Positions 7,641 through 14,250 of a DNA stretch of 18,822 nt are shown one piece after another (position 1 is the stretch's first letter; the number at the start of each line of letters is the position of its first letter). The DNA comes from Sutterella sp. (lineage in GTDB: Bacteria; Pseudomonadota; Gammaproteobacteria; Burkholderiales; Burkholderiaceae_F), in assembly GCA_003488465.1 (NCBI GenBank), contig DNLN01000167.1:1-18822 (forward strand). The letters are read 5' to 3'. Made by a program: the position numbers and the translations under genes. The notes under the pieces are model-generated. The model saw only the letters and a list, made by a program, of their open reading frames with translations, was not told the DNA's origin and did not search any database.

Positions 7641-9530
7641 TTACTTCATGGCAATGTTGTGCGGATTCCAGGAGCTCTGGCCGATATGGACCTTCTGCAG
7701 CTTCTTGCGGCGTCCGTAGATCAGGTTGACCATGGCGCGGGACACCGTGACCGAAGTAAAGATCGAGGTGATGATGCCAAGACAGTGCACCACGGCAAAG
7801 CCTCTCACCGGACCGGAACCGAAGATGAGCAGCGCCACGCCGGCAATGAGGCTCGTCAGGTTCGAGTCGATAATCGTTGCAAAGGCCACGCTGTAGCCCT
7901 CATTGATGGCTACCTGCGGCGTTCTGCCCACGCGCAGCTCCTCTCGAATGCGCTCGTTGATGAGCACGTTCGAGTCGACGGCCATGCCGAGCGTGAGCGC
8001 CATGGCGGCGATGCCCGGCAGCGTCAACGTCGCCTGCAGCATCGAGAGCAGCGCGATCAGGCACATGATGTTGGCAATGAGGCTCAGAGCCGAAACAATG
8101 CCGAACACCTCGTAGTAGAGCATCATGAAGACCGCCACGAGCCCGAAGCCGTACAGCGTTGAGCGAAAGCCCGCCTTGATGTTCTCAGCACCAAGCGAGG
8201 GACCGACCAGGCGCTCCTCGATGATTTCCATCGGAGCGGCTAGCGACCCCGCACGGAGCAGCAGCGCTGTATCCGTGGCTTCAATCGTCGTCATGCGGCC
8301 GGAGATCTGCACGCGGCCGCCGCCGATCTCCTGACGGATGACGGGAGCCGTCACAACCTCGCCCTTACCCTTTTCAAAGAGGATGATGGCCATGCGCTTG
8401 CCCACGTTGTCGCGAGTGACGTCGCGGAAGATGCGCGCGCCCTTGTTGTCAAGCGTGAGGTTGACGGTTGGCTCCTGCGTCTGCTGGTCAAAGCCGGCCT
8501 GAGCGTCGTTGAGGTTCTCACCGGTCAGCACCACGCGGCGCTTGACAAGAATCTGGCGGCCTTCGCGGTCAAGATAACGCTCGTCGCCAAAGGGGACATT
8601 GCCCTGCGAGAGCTGCGTGAGCGCCTCAGGCGAATCATCCACCATGCGCACTTCAAGCGTTGCCGTGCGGCCGAGGATGTCCTTGGCCTTGGCGGTATCC
8701 TGCACGCCGGGGAGCTGAACCACGATGCGATCGGCGCCCTGCTGGGCGATCACCGGCTCGGCAACGCCGAGTTCGTTGATTCGGTTGTGCAGGGTGGAGA
8801 TGTTCTGCTTGAGGGAGTAATCGCGCACGTTCTTCATCGCGCGCTCGGAAAGACTTGCCTCGATCAAGTACTTGTCGCCCTCCTGCTTTTCCACGAACTG
8901 CAGGTCGGGCTGCGTCTGACGCATCACATCGGAGGCCTTGGCGCGCTCCTCTTCAGTGTTGAAGCGGATTTCAATCGTGTCGCCCGCGCGGCTGATGCCG
9001 GCATGGCGGATTCGCTTGTCGCGGAACTGCGTGCGCAGATCGGCCGCAGTCGACTCCGTGCGCTTGGTTACAGCCGAGCGCATATCCACCTGAAGCAGGA
9101 AGTGCACGCCGCCGCGCAGGTCAAGACCAAGGTACATCGGAAGCGCGTTGATCGAGAGCAGCCATTTGGGCGTATTCGGCACAAGATTGGGCGCGACAAT
9201 GTAGCTCGGATCCGTCGGATCGGGATTGAGCGTCTTTTCGAGCACTTCTCGAGCAAGCAGCTGCTGCTCGCCCTGCGTCGGGTCAAAGCGCACGCGCACC
9301 GTGTTCTGCTGCGCTCCCTGCTCGAAGAAAATGCCGTTCGGCGAGAGCTTTGCCTGCTCGAGCGCGCTTCTCACGCGCGGAACAATCGACTCTTCGATCT
9401 TGATGGTGGACTTGCCCGCACTCACCTGCACAGCGGGGGACTCGCCATAGAAATTCGGAAGCGTATAGAGCGCAGCCACGAAAAGCGTGAGCGCAATGAG
9501 CAGATACTTCCACAATGCGAAACGATTCAT
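7641..9530 (-). CDS. secD: Protein translocase subunit SecD
   Basis: 629 residues, normal for a proteobacterial SecD. It has a first transmembrane helix (about 8-24), a large periplasmic part, and a five-helix C-terminal block. Diagnostic motifs are GLDLRGGVHFLLQVD (135-149), the periplasmic P1 beta domain that follows, GRMTTIEAT just before the translocation block, and AVDSNVLINERIREE from 517, with Asp519 at the conserved proton-relay position. The start is preceded by an AGGA element 10 bases upstream. It lies upstream of secF and 139 bases downstream of yajC; that gap holds two stable hairpins, one with a T tract. Expression relative to yajC may therefore be tuned by partial termination. 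Confidence 0.97.
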   Translation of the reverse strand: MNRFALWKYLLIALTLFVAALYTLPNFYGESPAVQVSAGKSTIKIEESIVPRVRSALEQAKLSPNGIFFEQGAQQNTVRVRFDPTQGEQQLLAREVLEKTLNPDPTDPSYIVAPNLVPNTPKWLLSINALPMYLGLDLRGGVHFLLQVDMRSAVTKRTESTAADLRTQFRDKRIRHAGISRAGDTIEIRFNTEEERAKASDVMRQTQPDLQFVEKQEGDKYLIEASLSERAMKNVRDYSLKQNISTLHNRINELGVAEPVIAQQGADRIVVQLPGVQDTAKAKDILGRTATLEVRMVDDSPEALTQLSQGNVPFGDERYLDREGRQILVKRRVVLTGENLNDAQAGFDQQTQEPTVNLTLDNKGARIFRDVTRDNVGKRMAIILFEKGKGEVVTAPVIRQEIGGGRVQISGRMTTIEATDTALLLRAGSLAAPMEIIEERLVGPSLGAENIKAGFRSTLYGFGLVAVFMMLYYEVFGIVSALSLIANIMCLIALLSMLQATLTLPGIAAMALTLGMAVDSNVLINERIREELRVGRTPQVAINEGYSVAFATIIDSNLTSLIAGVALLIFGSGPVRGFAVVHCLGIITSIFTSVTVSRAMVNLIYGRRKKLQKVHIGQSSWNPHNIAMK

Positions 9531-9579
9531 GATCGTCTTTTCCTCGGCTCTGCCCGCAGCAGAACCTTAGTCAGAGGGA

Positions 9580-9606
9580 TTCCCCCATCCCGGTTCGGGA
9601 GGGGAA
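9580..9606 (-). repeat. GC-rich hairpin in the yajC-secD gap
   Basis: TTCCCC (9580-9585) pairs with GGGGAA (9601-9606), and inside it TCCCG (9588-9592) pairs with CGGGA (9596-9600) around a GTT loop, with a two-base bulge on one side. No U tract follows on the minus strand. It may protect a 3' end or slow decay of the upstream message, next to the terminator-like hairpin at 9615-9650. Confidence 0.45.
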
Positions 9607-9614
9607 CAAACGAC

Positions 9615-9650
9615 AAAAGGGCGCTAACACGCATATTCTGCGAGGCGCCC
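9615..9650 (-). terminator. Intrinsic terminator-like hairpin just after yajC
   Basis: On the minus strand GGGCGC (9650-9645) pairs with GCGCCC (9624-9619), with an inner CGCA/TGCG hairpin (9642-9639 and 9633-9630). It is followed directly by TTTT and, after GTCG, by TTT. It begins 20 bases after the yajC stop. The interrupted T tract suggests partial rather than complete termination, which makes sense because secD lies downstream. Confidence 0.5.
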
Positions 9651-9669
9651 GATTGGCAAAAACAACGGC

Positions 9670-10011
9670 TTAGACAGACTTGACGGTGCCGCGCGGCAAC
9701 ACGGTCTGGACAGCCTGACGCTGCATGGTGATCGTCACGGCCTTGTCTTCAACCTTGCTGATCTGGAGGACCATGTACTGGTCATCAAGGCTAGTGATGC
9801 GGCCGGCGATGCCGCCGACAGTGAGGACTTCATCGCCCTTTTGCAGCTCGCTCACCATCTTGACGTGCTCCTTTTGGCGCTTTTGCTGCGGACGAATCAA
9901 GAAGAGCCAGAACACGGCAAAGATCAGCACGATCGGAACGATCTGCATCAGGATGTCACCGCCAGCGCCGCCAGCGGCGGTCTGGGCCATTGCATCAGAA
10001 ATGAAGAACAC
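9670..10011 (-). CDS. yajC: Sec translocon accessory protein YajC
   Basis: 113 residues, typical YajC length. A short periplasmic start FFISDAMAQ, one transmembrane helix (about 22-40), then the signature LIRPQQKRQKEH (38-49) and a small cytoplasmic domain with LQKGDEVLTVGGIAGRI (56-72). YajC associates with SecDF-YidC. The start codon is GTG (10009-10011) with an AGGGG ribosome binding site six bases upstream, and the protein N-terminus matches the family, so the GTG is trusted. A TATAAT element lies about 87 bases upstream. Confidence 0.96.
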   Translation of the reverse strand: MFFISDAMAQTAAGGAGGDILMQIVPIVLIFAVFWLFLIRPQQKRQKEHVKMVSELQKGDEVLTVGGIAGRITSLDDQYMVLQISKVEDKAVTITMQRQAVQTVLPRGTVKSV

Positions 10012-10097
10012 TTGGGTCCCCTTAAGTTCTTGATATTGAACACTCTACAGAGCCTTCTAGCCAAAGGAGAGACTTCAGCAGAAAGCGAAACTGCGTC

Positions 10098-10103
10098 ATT
10101 ATA
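10098..10103 (-). promoter_or_regulatory. Putative -10 element of the yajC-secDF promoter
   Basis: The minus strand reads a perfect TATAAT here, about 87 bases upstream of the yajC GTG. No TTGACA-like hexamer sits at 16-18 bases. Instead the -35 zone is close to a perfect 7-base inverted repeat, TTTGCCG (10113-10119) and CGGCAAA (10129-10135), which could be an operator or the second hairpin of the rplM-rpsI terminator region. Confidence 0.5.
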
Positions 10104-10132
10104 CGGGAGGGCTTTGCCGATAATCGGGCGGC

Positions 10133-10179
10133 AAAGACAAGAAAATCGCCACAGCCCACATTCCTGAACCATGGCGATT
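10133..10179 (-). terminator. Terminator of the rplM-rpsI operon
   Basis: On the minus strand AATCGCCA (10179-10172) pairs perfectly with TGGCGATT (10151-10144) around a 20-base loop and runs into TTCTTGTCTTT. It is 61 bases after the rpsI stop. A second hairpin, GAGCCG/CGGCTC (10200-10217), lies between the stop and this element. Long loop and broken T tract, so moderate confidence. Confidence 0.5.
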
Positions 10180-10239
10180 CTCCCAGCTGTCCGCCCAGGA
10201 GCCGACAAAGCGGCTCGGGCAGAATCCGCAGCGTTGAAA

Positions 10240-10632
10240 TTAACGCTTGCTGAACTGCTTGGCGCGGCGGGCCTTGCGCAGACCAACCTTCTTACGCTCG
10301 ACCTCACGGGAGTCGCGGGTCACGAGGCCGGCCTTGGACAGGGCAGCCTTCAGACCGGCATCGTAGTCGATCAGAGCGCGGGTGATGCCATGACGCACGG
10401 CGCCGGCCTGGCCGGACTCGCCGCCGCCCTGAACGTTCACCATGATGTCGAAGGTCTCGACATTCTCGGTGACCTGCAGGGGCTGCATCACGACCATGCG
10501 GCCGGTTTCACGCTTGAAGAAATCCGTCAGCTCGCGGCCATTGACGGTGATCTTGCCAGTGCCGCGCTTGAGGAAAACACGGGCCACGGAGCTCTTGCGG
10601 CGGCCGGTGCCATAGTTGTAGTTACCGATCAT
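10240..10632 (-). CDS. rpsI: 30S ribosomal protein S9
   Basis: 130 residues. The sequence runs from [15 protein letters not shown] (7-21) through KITVNGREL (27-35) and [19 protein letters not shown] (69-87) to the basic end [12 protein letters not shown]. The Ser-Lys-Arg terminus is the conserved S9 tail that contacts P-site tRNA. The ribosome binding site AGGTGG lies 7-8 bases before the ATG. It follows rplM with an 11-base gap, the standard rplM-rpsI operon order. Confidence 0.98.
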   Translation of the reverse strand: MIGNYNYGTGRRKSSVARVFLKRGTGKITVNGRELTDFFKRETGRMVVMQPLQVTENVETFDIMVNVQGGGESGQAGAVRHGITRALIDYDAGLKAALSKAGLVTRDSREVERKKVGLRKARRAKQFSKR

Positions 10633-10643
10633 TTTCGTCCACC

Positions 10644-11072
10644 TTAAATGTCAAGAACCTTGGGCTGCTGAGCAGAGTGCGGATGCTCGGAACCAGCGTA
10701 GATCTTGAGCTTCTTGATCATGGCATAGCCGAGCGGTCCCTTCGGGAGCATGCCCTTGACAGCGATCTCAAGAGCGCGGCCGGGATGACGCTGCTGCATT
10801 TCCTTGAACGTGGTCTCATACACGCCGCCGGGATAGCCGGTGTGGCGGTAGTAGGTCTTCTTGCCCGCCTTTTCAGCAGACATGACGATCTTGTCCGCGT
10901 TGATCACGACGATGTAGTCGCCCGTATCGACATGAGGCGTGTATTCGGGCTTGTGCTTGCCGCGCAGACGACGAGCGATTTCAGTGGCAAGGCGGCCGAG
11001 CACCTTGTTGCTGCCGTCAACGACGTACCAGGAATGCCAAGATTCCTGCGGCTTAGCCGAGAAGGTCTTCAT
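10644..11072 (-). CDS. rplM: 50S ribosomal protein L13
   Basis: 142 residues from MKTFSAKP, the normal L13 length. Motifs include [16 protein letters not shown] (15-30), the [20 protein letters not shown] region, [12 protein letters not shown] and [12 protein letters not shown], ending in [11 protein letters not shown]. The frame stays open upstream to 11231, but an AGGTGA ribosome binding site 8-9 bases before 11072 and the family N-terminus fix the start here. L13 is an early-assembly protein of the large subunit and in E. coli represses its own operon. The 5' leader here contains a nested hairpin (11132-11163). Confidence 0.98.
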   Translation of the reverse strand: MKTFSAKPQESWHSWYVVDGSNKVLGRLATEIARRLRGKHKPEYTPHVDTGDYIVVINADKIVMSAEKAGKKTYYRHTGYPGGVYETTFKEMQQRHPGRALEIAVKGMLPKGPLGYAMIKKLKIYAGSEHPHSAQQPKVLDI

Positions 11073-11131
11073 AAGAATTTCACCTAAAAATTTCTTGATC
11101 TTCGTGCAGGAACTCACACGGGGTGGCGCCC

Positions 11132-11163
11132 GATGCTTTACACGGCGGGAAAAACGCCGCATC
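11132..11163 (-). promoter_or_regulatory. Nested hairpin in the rplM leader, possible autoregulatory element
   Basis: On the minus strand GATGC (11163-11159) pairs with GCATC (11136-11132) and the inner GGCG (11158-11155) with CGCC (11147-11144), with the bulge on one side only. It ends about 60 bases before the rplM start. L13 is known to control its own mRNA in E. coli through the leader. That this hairpin is the target is inference. Confidence 0.35.
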
Positions 11164-11632
11164 TGTCCGCAGGAAAACCGGTATTCAAAAGTTTGAGCTC
11201 GGGCGATTGCTTCAGAACCTCTATCTAACATTAGAGGCGAATACTCAAGGCCCTGCTCAGGAATTCTGAAAGCTGATTCGCCAGCCAGCCTTTATGCAAG
11301 CCGAAAGTCCAGTGGAAAACGGGGGAACATCCGGAAAAAGCAGCCGGGCAAAAATCAGACGGGCGATGATACAGCAATTCCGTTGATTCGTCCATACTTT
11401 TTCTCGTCTGATCGAAAAATCGCCGCAGGGAACCCTGCCTGAAGGACTGCCTGCAAGTCAAAATCGGGCTCCGTTCGATCCTTCCAAATGGGCCCTCAAT
11501 TCCGTCCCTTCGGCGCATGACTTTTCAAGCCTGCTTCCTGTGCTTTCCCAAAGTCGTGTAAGCACGCTGTCCGGCCAATAGCCGATTTGCGCCAAACGCA
11601 TGCCCTTATTGGTTATTTGAGCGAAATTTCTA

Positions 11633-11656
11633 AGTGAAACACCTCACTCATATAAC
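11633..11656 (+). promoter_or_regulatory. CRP/FNR-family-like operator with adjacent -10 element upstream of csp
   Basis: AGTGA (11633-11637) and TCACT (11644-11648) are an inverted repeat separated by six bases, an exact match to the GTGA-N6-TCAC core of CRP sites. TATAAC (11651-11656), five of six -10 consensus bases, follows on the + strand with no good -35. The dyad would cover the -35 position region, as at activator-dependent promoters. Its likely target would be csp, 288 bases away, or an unannotated small RNA. Confidence 0.35.
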
Positions 11657-11943
11657 GCGCAAAGTCTTTTTTCAGATCGCTTTTGAGCTTCGATTTTTCT
11701 AGACGCAAAAATTTACTTTTCCTCTGTCACATTTTGCGCGGCAAACAGTGTATTGTTCGCTTCGCAGGAGGCTGAACTCGGCAGAGCAGCATTGGTCCGA
11801 ACATCTTGCCAGCCTGCGTGCACGCTGGTTTTTATCCAACTTTCAAGGCGTGCATGATTCTCTGAGATCTCTCTTTCCTAATGTCAAGCAGGCGGCGGAC
11901 CGCCAGCTGGAGGTTTCGGAGCTGGATAACAGGAGTTTTCAAC

Positions 11944-12150
11944 ATGGCAAGCGGTATCGTCAAGTGGTTTAACGACGCCAAAGGCTTCGGCTTTATCACG
12001 CCCGAGGAAGGCGGAGAGGATCTCTTCGCGCACTTCTCGGCTATTGAAATGGACGGATTCAAGACTCTGAAGGAAGGCCAGAGGGTCACGTTTGAAGTTG
12101 TGACTGGCCCCAAGGGCAAGCAGGCCGCCCACATCAAGCCCGTCAAATAA
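11944..12150 (+). CDS. Cold-shock protein (CspA/CspD family)
   Basis: 68 residues, a single cold-shock domain. RNP1 is KGFGFI (13-18), RNP2-like is DLFAHFS (26-32), and the start is [10 protein letters not shown]. These small beta-barrel proteins bind single-stranded RNA and DNA and melt mRNA structure. The frame is open upstream to 11881, but an AGGAG ribosome binding site 8 bases before 11944 and the canonical N-terminus set the start. The long untranslated stretch upstream is usual for cold-regulated csp genes, where the leader itself senses temperature. A strong terminator follows. Which csp paralogue this is cannot be told from one copy. Confidence 0.96.
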   Translation: MASGIVKWFNDAKGFGFITPEEGGEDLFAHFSAIEMDGFKTLKEGQRVTFEVVTGPKGKQAAHIKPVK

Positions 12151-12164
12151 ACCTCTTGGGATTC

Positions 12165-12183
12165 GAGGGCCGTGAGCGCCCTC
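12165..12183 (+). repeat. Small hairpin after csp
   Basis: GAGGGC (12165-12170) pairs with GCCCTC (12178-12183) fourteen bases after the csp stop. It lies ahead of the main terminator and has no T tract of its own; it probably stabilises the 3' end. Confidence 0.4.
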
Positions 12184-12192
12184 CGCCTGGAA

Positions 12193-12241
12193 CCCCGCAA
12201 TGCATGATCCTTTTTGGTTTCTGCCTGCGGGGCTTTCTTTT
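12193..12241 (+). terminator. Rho-independent terminator of csp
   Basis: CCCCGCA (12193-12199) pairs perfectly with TGCGGGG (12226-12232) and is followed at once by CTTTCTTTT. The loop is long (26 bases). It separates csp from the DUF192 gene and argues against an upstream start for the latter. Confidence 0.72.
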
Positions 12242-12275
12242 CCCGCACCACTTCTCTACCGTGTACTCTCGCCGC

Positions 12276-12725
12276 ATGTCCCATCTTCGATCCGTTCTGC
12301 TTTCGGCCGTCCTTCTCACAGCCGCTGCCGGTGCAACCGCAGAAACGCTTCCCGTGCGGGATCTTGTGATAGGAAGCGGCAGGCTCAGCGCTGAGGTAGC
12401 CCGGACCGATCGGCAGATGGCCCGGGGGCTCATGAAGCGCAGGACGCTTGCGGCCAATGCGGGCATGCTCTTTTCCTTCAAAACCCCGCGGCACGTGTCC
12501 ATGTGGATGAAGGACACATGGATTCCGCTTGACGCTGCGTTTGTCGATGCGTGCGGAAGAGTCGTGCGCATAGTGCGCATGGAACCCCTTACGCTCGCGA
12601 TGCATGACTCGGGCTCTTCGGTCATGAACGTCATTGAAGCCAATGCCGGATGGTTCAAAGCGCACAAAGCCTCAGCCGGAACACTGATTCCGGGACTCGT
12701 CACGCCGCTTTGCCGGCACGAATAG
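12276..12725 (+). CDS. DUF192 family exported protein
   Basis: 149 residues from MSHLRSVLLS. A signal peptide (1-22, hydrophobic core VLLSAVLLTAAAG with a likely cut after ATA) is followed by one DUF192 domain: RQMARGLMKRRTL (46-58), GMLFSF (63-68), MWMKDTWIPLDAAFVD (76-91). The family is small, periplasmic and of unknown biochemical role. The frame is open back to 12156, but that would run through the csp terminator and hide the signal peptide. There is no clear Shine-Dalgarno at 12276. Its end converges on sodB with 76 bases between them. Confidence 0.9.
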   Translation: MSHLRSVLLSAVLLTAAAGATAETLPVRDLVIGSGRLSAEVARTDRQMARGLMKRRTLAANAGMLFSFKTPRHVSMWMKDTWIPLDAAFVDACGRVVRIVRMEPLTLAMHDSGSSVMNVIEANAGWFKAHKASAGTLIPGLVTPLCRHE

Positions 12726-12732
12726 TTGTGTT

Positions 12733-12762
12733 GAGAAAAACGGCGGGCGCAGACACGCGCTC
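12733..12762 (-). terminator. Probable sodB terminator
   Basis: On the minus strand GAGCGC (12762-12757) pairs with GCGCCC (12750-12745) with one G-U pair, and four bases later there is a TTTTT run (12740-12736). It is 40 bases past the sodB stop. The spacer before the T run lowers confidence. Confidence 0.45.
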
Positions 12763-12801
12763 AAAAATCCGCTGACCGCACCCAGCCGTCCCCTTCAGTT
12801 G

Positions 12802-13425
12802 TCAGGCCTTGCAGCCCATGTTGCCGCCGCACGTGCAGGCCGTCGCCTCAAAGCGCTTTTCGGCAAAGCGCCAGTTGACAAGCTTCTCGAAGAATGCCGC
12901 GATGAACTTCGGTCTGGCATTGCGGTAGTCGATGTAGTAGGCATGCTCCCAGACATCCAGCGTGAGGAGCGGCTTCTTGCCCTCGGTGATCGGATTGCCT
13001 GCGTTGGCGGTGGACAGGATCTCAAGCGAGCCGTCCTTGTTCTTCACGAGCCAGGTCCAGCCGGAGCCGAAATGCGCAGCGGCGGCCTTCGCAAAGGCCT
13101 CCCTGAAGGCGGCATAGGAGCCCCACTTGGCATTGATCGCCTCGGCAAGCGCGCCCTGCGGCTCTCCGCCTCCGCCAGGAGTCAGGCACTTCCAGAAGAA
13201 CGCATGGTTGAATGTCTGGGCGGCGTTGTTAAAGAGCCCGCCCTTTGCGTTGAGAATGATGTCCTTGAGCGAAGCCTCTTCAAAGCCGCTTCCCGCAAGG
13301 GCATTGTTGAGGTTCGTCACATACGTCTGGTGATGCTTTCCGTAGTGATACTCGAGCGTCTCGCGGCTCATTGCGGGCTCAAGCGCGTCCATTGCATAGG
13401 GCAGTTCGGGAAGGATGAATGCCAT
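12802..13425 (-). CDS. sodB: Superoxide dismutase, Fe-type, with cysteine-rich C-terminal tail
   Basis: 207 residues from MAFILPELPYA. It converts superoxide to oxygen and hydrogen peroxide in the cytoplasm. Metal ligands are His27, His74, Asp157 and His161 (motif DVWEHAYYIDY). FNNAAQTFNH (65-74) with Gln70 is the iron-type arrangement. The start is set by AGGAG eight bases upstream; the frame extends to 13470 but without support. Most FeSODs end soon after the LVNW segment (182-185). This one continues RFAEKRFEATACTCGGNMGCKA-like, with cysteines at 197, 199 and 205, a possible extra metal or redox site. It lies between DUF192 and a flavodoxin, and xseA is one gene further. Confidence 0.96.
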   Translation of the reverse strand: MAFILPELPYAMDALEPAMSRETLEYHYGKHHQTYVTNLNNALAGSGFEEASLKDIILNAKGGLFNNAAQTFNHAFFWKCLTPGGGGEPQGALAEAINAKWGSYAAFREAFAKAAAAHFGSGWTWLVKNKDGSLEILSTANAGNPITEGKKPLLTLDVWEHAYYIDYRNARPKFIAAFFEKLVNWRFAEKRFEATACTCGGNMGCKA

Positions 13426-13502
13426 GACGGTTCTCCTCAGGAAATCCCGGAGGCGCTCAAGTCGGCACACTCCGGACGATTGGTTTCGGGGGTTCTAGCG
13501 CA

Positions 13503-13508
13503 ATGATA
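13503..13508 (-). promoter_or_regulatory. Putative -10 element of sodB
   Basis: TATCAT on the minus strand, five of six consensus bases, 78 bases upstream of the sodB ATG. The -35 region is weak. Immediately upstream lie two direct copies of CGCACCGGC (13530-13538 and 13550-13558), exactly 20 bases apart. Confidence 0.35.
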
Positions 13509-13529
13509 CGGGGCGAACTGGAGAAATTG

Positions 13530-13558
13530 CGCACCGGCCGACCTCACTTCGCACCGGC
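13530..13558. repeat. Direct repeat CGCACCGGC, two copies 20 bases apart
   Basis: Identical 9-base copies at 13530-13538 and 13550-13558, about two helical turns apart. They lie between the flavodoxin stop and the sodB -10 candidate. The spacing suits two regulator molecules on one face of the DNA, but chance in GC-rich DNA is possible. Confidence 0.4.
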
Positions 13559-13567
13559 GCCGCTACT

Positions 13568-14086
13568 CTACAGCTCGTTTCTCTTTACCCAGTCGGCGAT
13601 TCTCGCTTCGCTCGAGCGCACGCTTGCGCCCTGAATGGCCAGCCCCTCTCCGAGGGTGCAGCCCCGGCAATGACGGCGGACAAAATCGCGCGTTCCGCCA
13701 AGACCGCTTCCCTCATGCGTGGCAAGCGGATAGACCGTCTTTCCCGCAAAGTCGAGTCCCTCCACCGCAGAGAGCATCGCCATCGGGAAGGTCCCCCACC
13801 AGATTGGGCCGGCAACAACAATCTTCTCGTAGGCGGAAATGTCCTTGAGCCCGCTCTTTAGCTCGGGCTTCTCGCCGCTTTCCTGCTCAAGCGCCGCCTC
13901 ATCTGTGCAGGCGCGGTACTTTGAGGGATATTCCTTGACGGTCTCCACACGAAAGACGTCCATGGGACTCACCTTGCAGGCATACTCCACCGCCACTTCC
14001 GTGTTGCCTCGGGCAAGGTTCTCGATGCGCCCCTGAACATAGTTCTCTCCGGCTCGGGAGAACAGAATCACGAGTGTCTTTGCCAT
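13568..14086 (-). CDS. Flavodoxin-fold protein
   Basis: 172 residues from MAKTLVILFSRAGENY. Flavodoxin fold: the phosphate-binding loop follows strand 1 (SRAGENY, 10-16), then IVVAGPIWWGTFPMAM (89-104) with the Trp pair that normally stacks near FMN, and the third loop THEGSGLGG (123-131). This resembles the Flavodoxin_4-type short-chain proteins that serve as FMN electron carriers or small oxidoreductases; the partner is unknown. The frame starts four codons earlier (14098), but a GGAGA ribosome binding site overlaps those codons and supports 14086. A LysR-type dyad lies 106-130 bases upstream. It sits between xseA and sodB, genes that I recall as adjacent in many betaproteobacteria. Confidence 0.88.
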   Translation of the reverse strand: MAKTLVILFSRAGENYVQGRIENLARGNTEVAVEYACKVSPMDVFRVETVKEYPSKYRACTDEAALEQESGEKPELKSGLKDISAYEKIVVAGPIWWGTFPMAMLSAVEGLDFAGKTVYPLATHEGSGLGGTRDFVRRHCRGCTLGEGLAIQGASVRSSEARIADWVKRNEL

Positions 14087-14191
14087 TGTTTTCTCCATAT
14101 GCTGTCTTGTGCTCAGCCGTTTCCCACGGCTGCTTTGTATGGAGAAAGTTTATTGTGGGAGCAAGGCGGCAACAATCTTGTTTTGCCTGGG

Positions 14192-14216
14192 CTTCTATAA
14201 GTTTCGCTTATGGAAG
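14192..14216. promoter_or_regulatory. LysR-type operator upstream of the flavodoxin gene
   Basis: A 25-base dyad centred on 14204. ATAAG (14197-14201) and CTTAT (14207-14211) are perfect arms around TTTCG, and CTTC (14192-14195) with GAAG (14213-14216) extend them, one mismatch in the pair between. The core fits the T-N11-A pattern of LysR-type regulators. It is 106 bases upstream of the flavodoxin start on that gene's side. A weak promoter (TTGTTG, 17 bases, TAAACT) can be drawn between operator and gene. No LysR gene is in the window. Confidence 0.6.
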
Positions 14217-14250
14217 ACGCGCATGAAGAGCTGACGCTTTCTACGTCTCC

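Larger units (their letters stand above)
11073..11943. other. 871-base gene-poor interval between divergent rplM and csp
   Basis: No reading frame here has family-like sequence, a ribosome binding site and sensible composition. It contains the rplM leader (to about 11237, with CCTCT/AGAGG repeats at 11218-11237). It also has a perfect 8-base inverted repeat ATCAGACG (11354-11361)/CGTCTGAT (11405-11412), a 14-base palindrome GCAGGGAACCCTGC (11425-11438), a direct repeat CTGCCTG (11435-11441 and 11447-11453), a CRP-type dyad (11633-11648) and the long csp leader. A small RNA could be present, but I recognise no known family. Confidence 0.6.

Noticed and set aside
8787..9683. 298-codon open frame opposite secD
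   Set aside because: A shadow of the GC-rich secD codons on the other strand; rich in His/Arg/Leu and without family motifs.
11231..11518. 95-codon open frame on the minus strand upstream of rplM
   Set aside because: No ribosome binding site, no family resemblance, many Arg/Ser/Phe residues as expected of a chance frame, and it crosses the repeats in the intergenic region.
11748..11972. 74-codon + strand frame running into csp
   Set aside because: It overlaps the start of csp in another frame and lies in what looks like the csp leader; no protein-like features.
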